A stretch of DNA of 64,000 nucleotides from Sphingobacteriales bacterium (GTDB lineage: Bacteria; Bacteroidota; Bacteroidia; Chitinophagales; LD1): the NCBI GenBank assembly GCA_018262795.1, contig JADFDM010000003.1, forward strand, positions 186,001 to 250,000, given 5' to 3'. Below, one piece after another: positions 62,717-64,000 of this stretch. The position numbers and the translations under genes are program-made. Position 1 is the stretch's first letter. Every line of letters begins with the position of its first letter. The notes under the pieces are model-generated. The model did not search any database and was not told the origin of the DNA. It saw nothing but the letters and a program-made list of their open reading frames with translations.

Positions 62717-63313
62717 ATGAAACTAAAACTGACAACATACATTTTAGCGACCTTGTTTTTACTGACCGCAAAGTTTGGACAAGCTCAAGTGACGGTTGAC
62801 ACCATGACCGTTTATCCCAATCCGTTTAGCTCGGTAGCGACAATTCATTTCGATATAGTGAACAACGACTCCGTAACGTTGACGGTTTTAAATATGACCG
62901 GGCAGACAATACAGATATATTTCGCCAATACACTTTTGCCTTCTGGTTCTTACAACATAATCTTGCAGGGAGACACATTGCTTAACGGAATGTATTTTGT
63001 TCGTTTGCAACTTGGGGCAAACCGCATAATCACCATCAGGGCACTAAAATTGGGTTCAGTAACATCAATACAAAACGTTCCGCCTGCTGGCAACATTATT
63101 TTATTCCCCAATCCGGCAACCGAGCTTTTAAATATTCCAATTGACGGACAGAAAAATATTGTAATAGTCAACTACAACGGAGAAATTTGTAAGTCAGTAA
63201 AGACTTCCATGCAAACAATTTCGCTTGCGGACTTGCGGGCAGGTTTTTATTTGGTTAGTGTTTTCGATTCAGAAAACAAACTATTGACGACAACGAAACT
63301 TATAAAAGAATAG
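62717..63313 (+). CDS. Small secreted protein made of two T9SS-type sorting modules
   Basis: 198 residues from the ATG at 62717 (an upstream TTG at 62672 would precede the signal peptide). After the signal peptide (ending GQAQ) there is a first module, VDTMTVYPNPFSSVATIHFDI ... GMYFVRLQLG, and then a second, GNIILFPNPATELLNI ... GFYLVSVFDSENKL, ending TTKLIKE. Each resembles the type A C-terminal sorting domain; there is no other cargo domain. The gene is flanked by palindromic repeats on both sides. Confidence 0.78.
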   Translation: MKLKLTTYILATLFLLTAKFGQAQVTVDTMTVYPNPFSSVATIHFDIVNNDSVTLTVLNMTGQTIQIYFANTLLPSGSYNIILQGDTLLNGMYFVRLQLGANRIITIRALKLGSVTSIQNVPPAGNIILFPNPATELLNIPIDGQKNIVIVNYNGEICKSVKTSMQTISLADLRAGFYLVSVFDSENKLLTTTKLIKE

Positions 63314-63323
63314 TGAAAATTCA

Positions 63324-63396
63324 CCGCCCGCGTCTGCGTCCTCACAGCCGCGCCTCATAACTGAAAAATATCTGTGAGGACACAGACATTGGCGTT
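63324..63396. repeat. Palindromic repeat family B, copy 2
   Basis: Left arm CCGCCCGCGTCTGCGTCCTC, loop with CTGAAAAATAT, right arm CTGTGAGGACACAGAC and ATTGGCGTT. Begins 11 bases after the stop of the two-module protein. Confidence 0.75.
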
Positions 63397-63422
63397 GGAA
63401 TGGCGCGATTGTTCAGAGGTTC

Positions 63423-63455
63423 AGACCTTATAGGTTTTCAAAACCTATAAGGTCT
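63423..63455. repeat. Perfect 33-bp palindrome
   Basis: AGACCTTATAGGTTTT, a central C, then its exact complement AAAACCTATAAGGTCT. No T-run follows. Palindromes of this sequence type are common between genes in this phylum (from memory, not checked). Confidence 0.8.
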
Positions 63456-63480
63456 TCGTTCAATAAAATAGAACTACCCC

Positions 63481-63574
63481 TTCCGCCCGCGTCTGTGCCC
63501 TCACAGCCGCTCCTCATACTGAAAAATGTCTGTGAGGACACAGACATTGGCGTTGGACACAGACATTGGCGGAA
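63481..63574. repeat. Palindromic repeat family B, copy 3 (with outer arms)
   Basis: Outer arms TTCCGCC and GGCGGAA, inner stem GTCTGTG-c-CCTCACAG with CTGTGAGG-a-CACAGAC, 23-nt loop, and a doubled 19-bp tail unit ACACAGACATTGGCGTTGG. The cleanest copy of the family. Confidence 0.78.
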
Positions 63575-63661
63575 AAGTTCGAGAAGCGCTATGAAACAGT
63601 TTTAGTAACAATCAGTCAGGATGCTAAGCGAGAGAAAGTAAACCCCAACAATTAACCGAAC

Positions 63662-64000
63662 ATGCGATCCAAGATAATTTACACCTTATTTATCGTCCTA
63701 TTTACATTGGTCAGTTTTGAAATTATCCTCAGGTTATTCAAAACTAACATTACCTGGTCTGAAAAAACCGGTCATGGATACGAGAGCTATTACAACAAAA
63801 CAACGAAAAGTTGGTTCCACACTTGGGAGCCCAACTCCGAATTTGACTTAGACAATGGCGATTTTATCTGCCATTATAAAACCAACAGCTTAGGGTTAAG
63901 AGAAAAGGAAGTAGTGTTTCAAGATTCACTTTTGCACCGTATAATTTGTATTGGCGATTCATACACCGAAGGCGTTGGCGCTCCTTATGATAGCAGCTAC
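63662..64000 (+). CDS. SGNH/GDSL hydrolase-like protein (3' end outside window)
   Basis: 113 codons up to the window edge, open throughout. A short N-terminal membrane anchor (IIYTLFIVLFTLVSFEIILRL) is followed by a region with NSLGLREKE and the catalytic block I IICIGDSYTEGVGAP. The nucleophile is the Ser in GDSY. Such anchored SGNH proteins often modify surface polysaccharides (for example as O-acetylesterases or acyltransferase partners). The rest is missing. Confidence 0.85.
   Translation, partial: MRSKIIYTLFIVLFTLVSFEIILRLFKTNITWSEKTGHGYESYYNKTTKSWFHTWEPNSEFDLDNGDFICHYKTNSLGLREKEVVFQDSLLHRIICIGDSYTEGVGAPYDSSY

Noticed and set aside
62506-63574. Integron attC sites with gene cassettes
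   Set aside because: One copy has a GTTRRRY-like 3' edge, but the matching RYYYAAC left edge is missing in all three, and no integrase is visible in the window.

Overview
The window is a stretch of chromosome from a member of the Bacteroidota. The signs are: a short primary sigma factor of the SigA type lacking region 1.1; almost no Shine-Dalgarno sequences; promoter-like TAnnTTTG / TAnnTTCG boxes close to start codons; two proteins with type IX secretion (T9SS) C-terminal sorting modules; a bacterial heptaprenyl/geranylgeranylglyceryl phosphate synthase; a fused E1 alpha/beta 2-oxoacid dehydrogenase; and a kynureninase-ACMSD gene pair. A genus cannot be assigned from the sequence alone; an environmental Chitinophagales- or Sphingobacteriales-like organism is a guess. 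No rRNA, tRNA, phage, insertion sequence with a transposase, or CRISPR array was found.

Layout. 1-6.4 kb: an MscS channel, the yicC-gmk-apaG run, two small proteins and rlmD. 6.5-11.4 kb: an envelope-biogenesis operon with three periplasmic chaperone/peptidyl-prolyl isomerase proteins and a beta-barrel protein. 11.5-22.5 kb: queA, a SRPBCC protein, a cobalamin-dependent ribonucleotide reductase, the overlapping GGGP synthase-rsgA pair, dtd, a PaiB-like flavoprotein, a MazG-like pyrophosphohydrolase and lysS. 22.6-34.7 kb: a secreted leucine-rich repeat protein, ComEC, a GT-C-like membrane protein, a 2-Cys peroxiredoxin, PriA, a stress-protein homologue, a pseudouridine synthase and YifB/ComM. 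34.8-36.8 kb: an ECF sigma factor, a membrane protein with three cytoplasmic repeats (probable anti-sigma factor) and a Spy-like secreted protein. 36.9-39.3 kb: a large repetitive T9SS cargo protein.

39.4-41.2 kb is a gene-poor island. It holds a 49-codon gene, a 250-bp direct duplication that includes part of it, compound palindromes, and a run of nine 21-bp units that are each a near-palindrome and stack in phase with two DNA helical turns. A second 21-bp array with unrelated sequence lies at 13.3 kb. These two arrays are the most unusual structures in the window.

41.2-62.4 kb is again ordinary: an Old Yellow Enzyme-type oxidoreductase and SDR pair, glyA, a TPR protein, an A-type Fe-S carrier, methylmalonyl-CoA epimerase, YjjG-type phosphatase, rpoD (with a rare strong Shine-Dalgarno), E1 dehydrogenase, a FAH-family hydrolase, pth, rplY, prs, carbonic anhydrase, kbl, a DUF3089 hydrolase, an EGF-like lipoprotein, ACMSD-kynU and an RlpA-like protein. 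The right end (62.4-64 kb) is dense in palindromic repeats around a small protein built almost entirely of two sorting-type modules, then runs into a truncated SGNH hydrolase.

Genes that plausibly work together: the three chaperones with the adjacent barrel protein; the sigma factor with its repeat protein and Spy-like partner; ACMSD and kynureninase (3-hydroxyanthranilate branch of tryptophan breakdown); glyA and kbl (glycine/threonine/serine interconversion, in separate operons); and prs, rplY and pth, all on the minus strand but with a terminator between rplY and pth.
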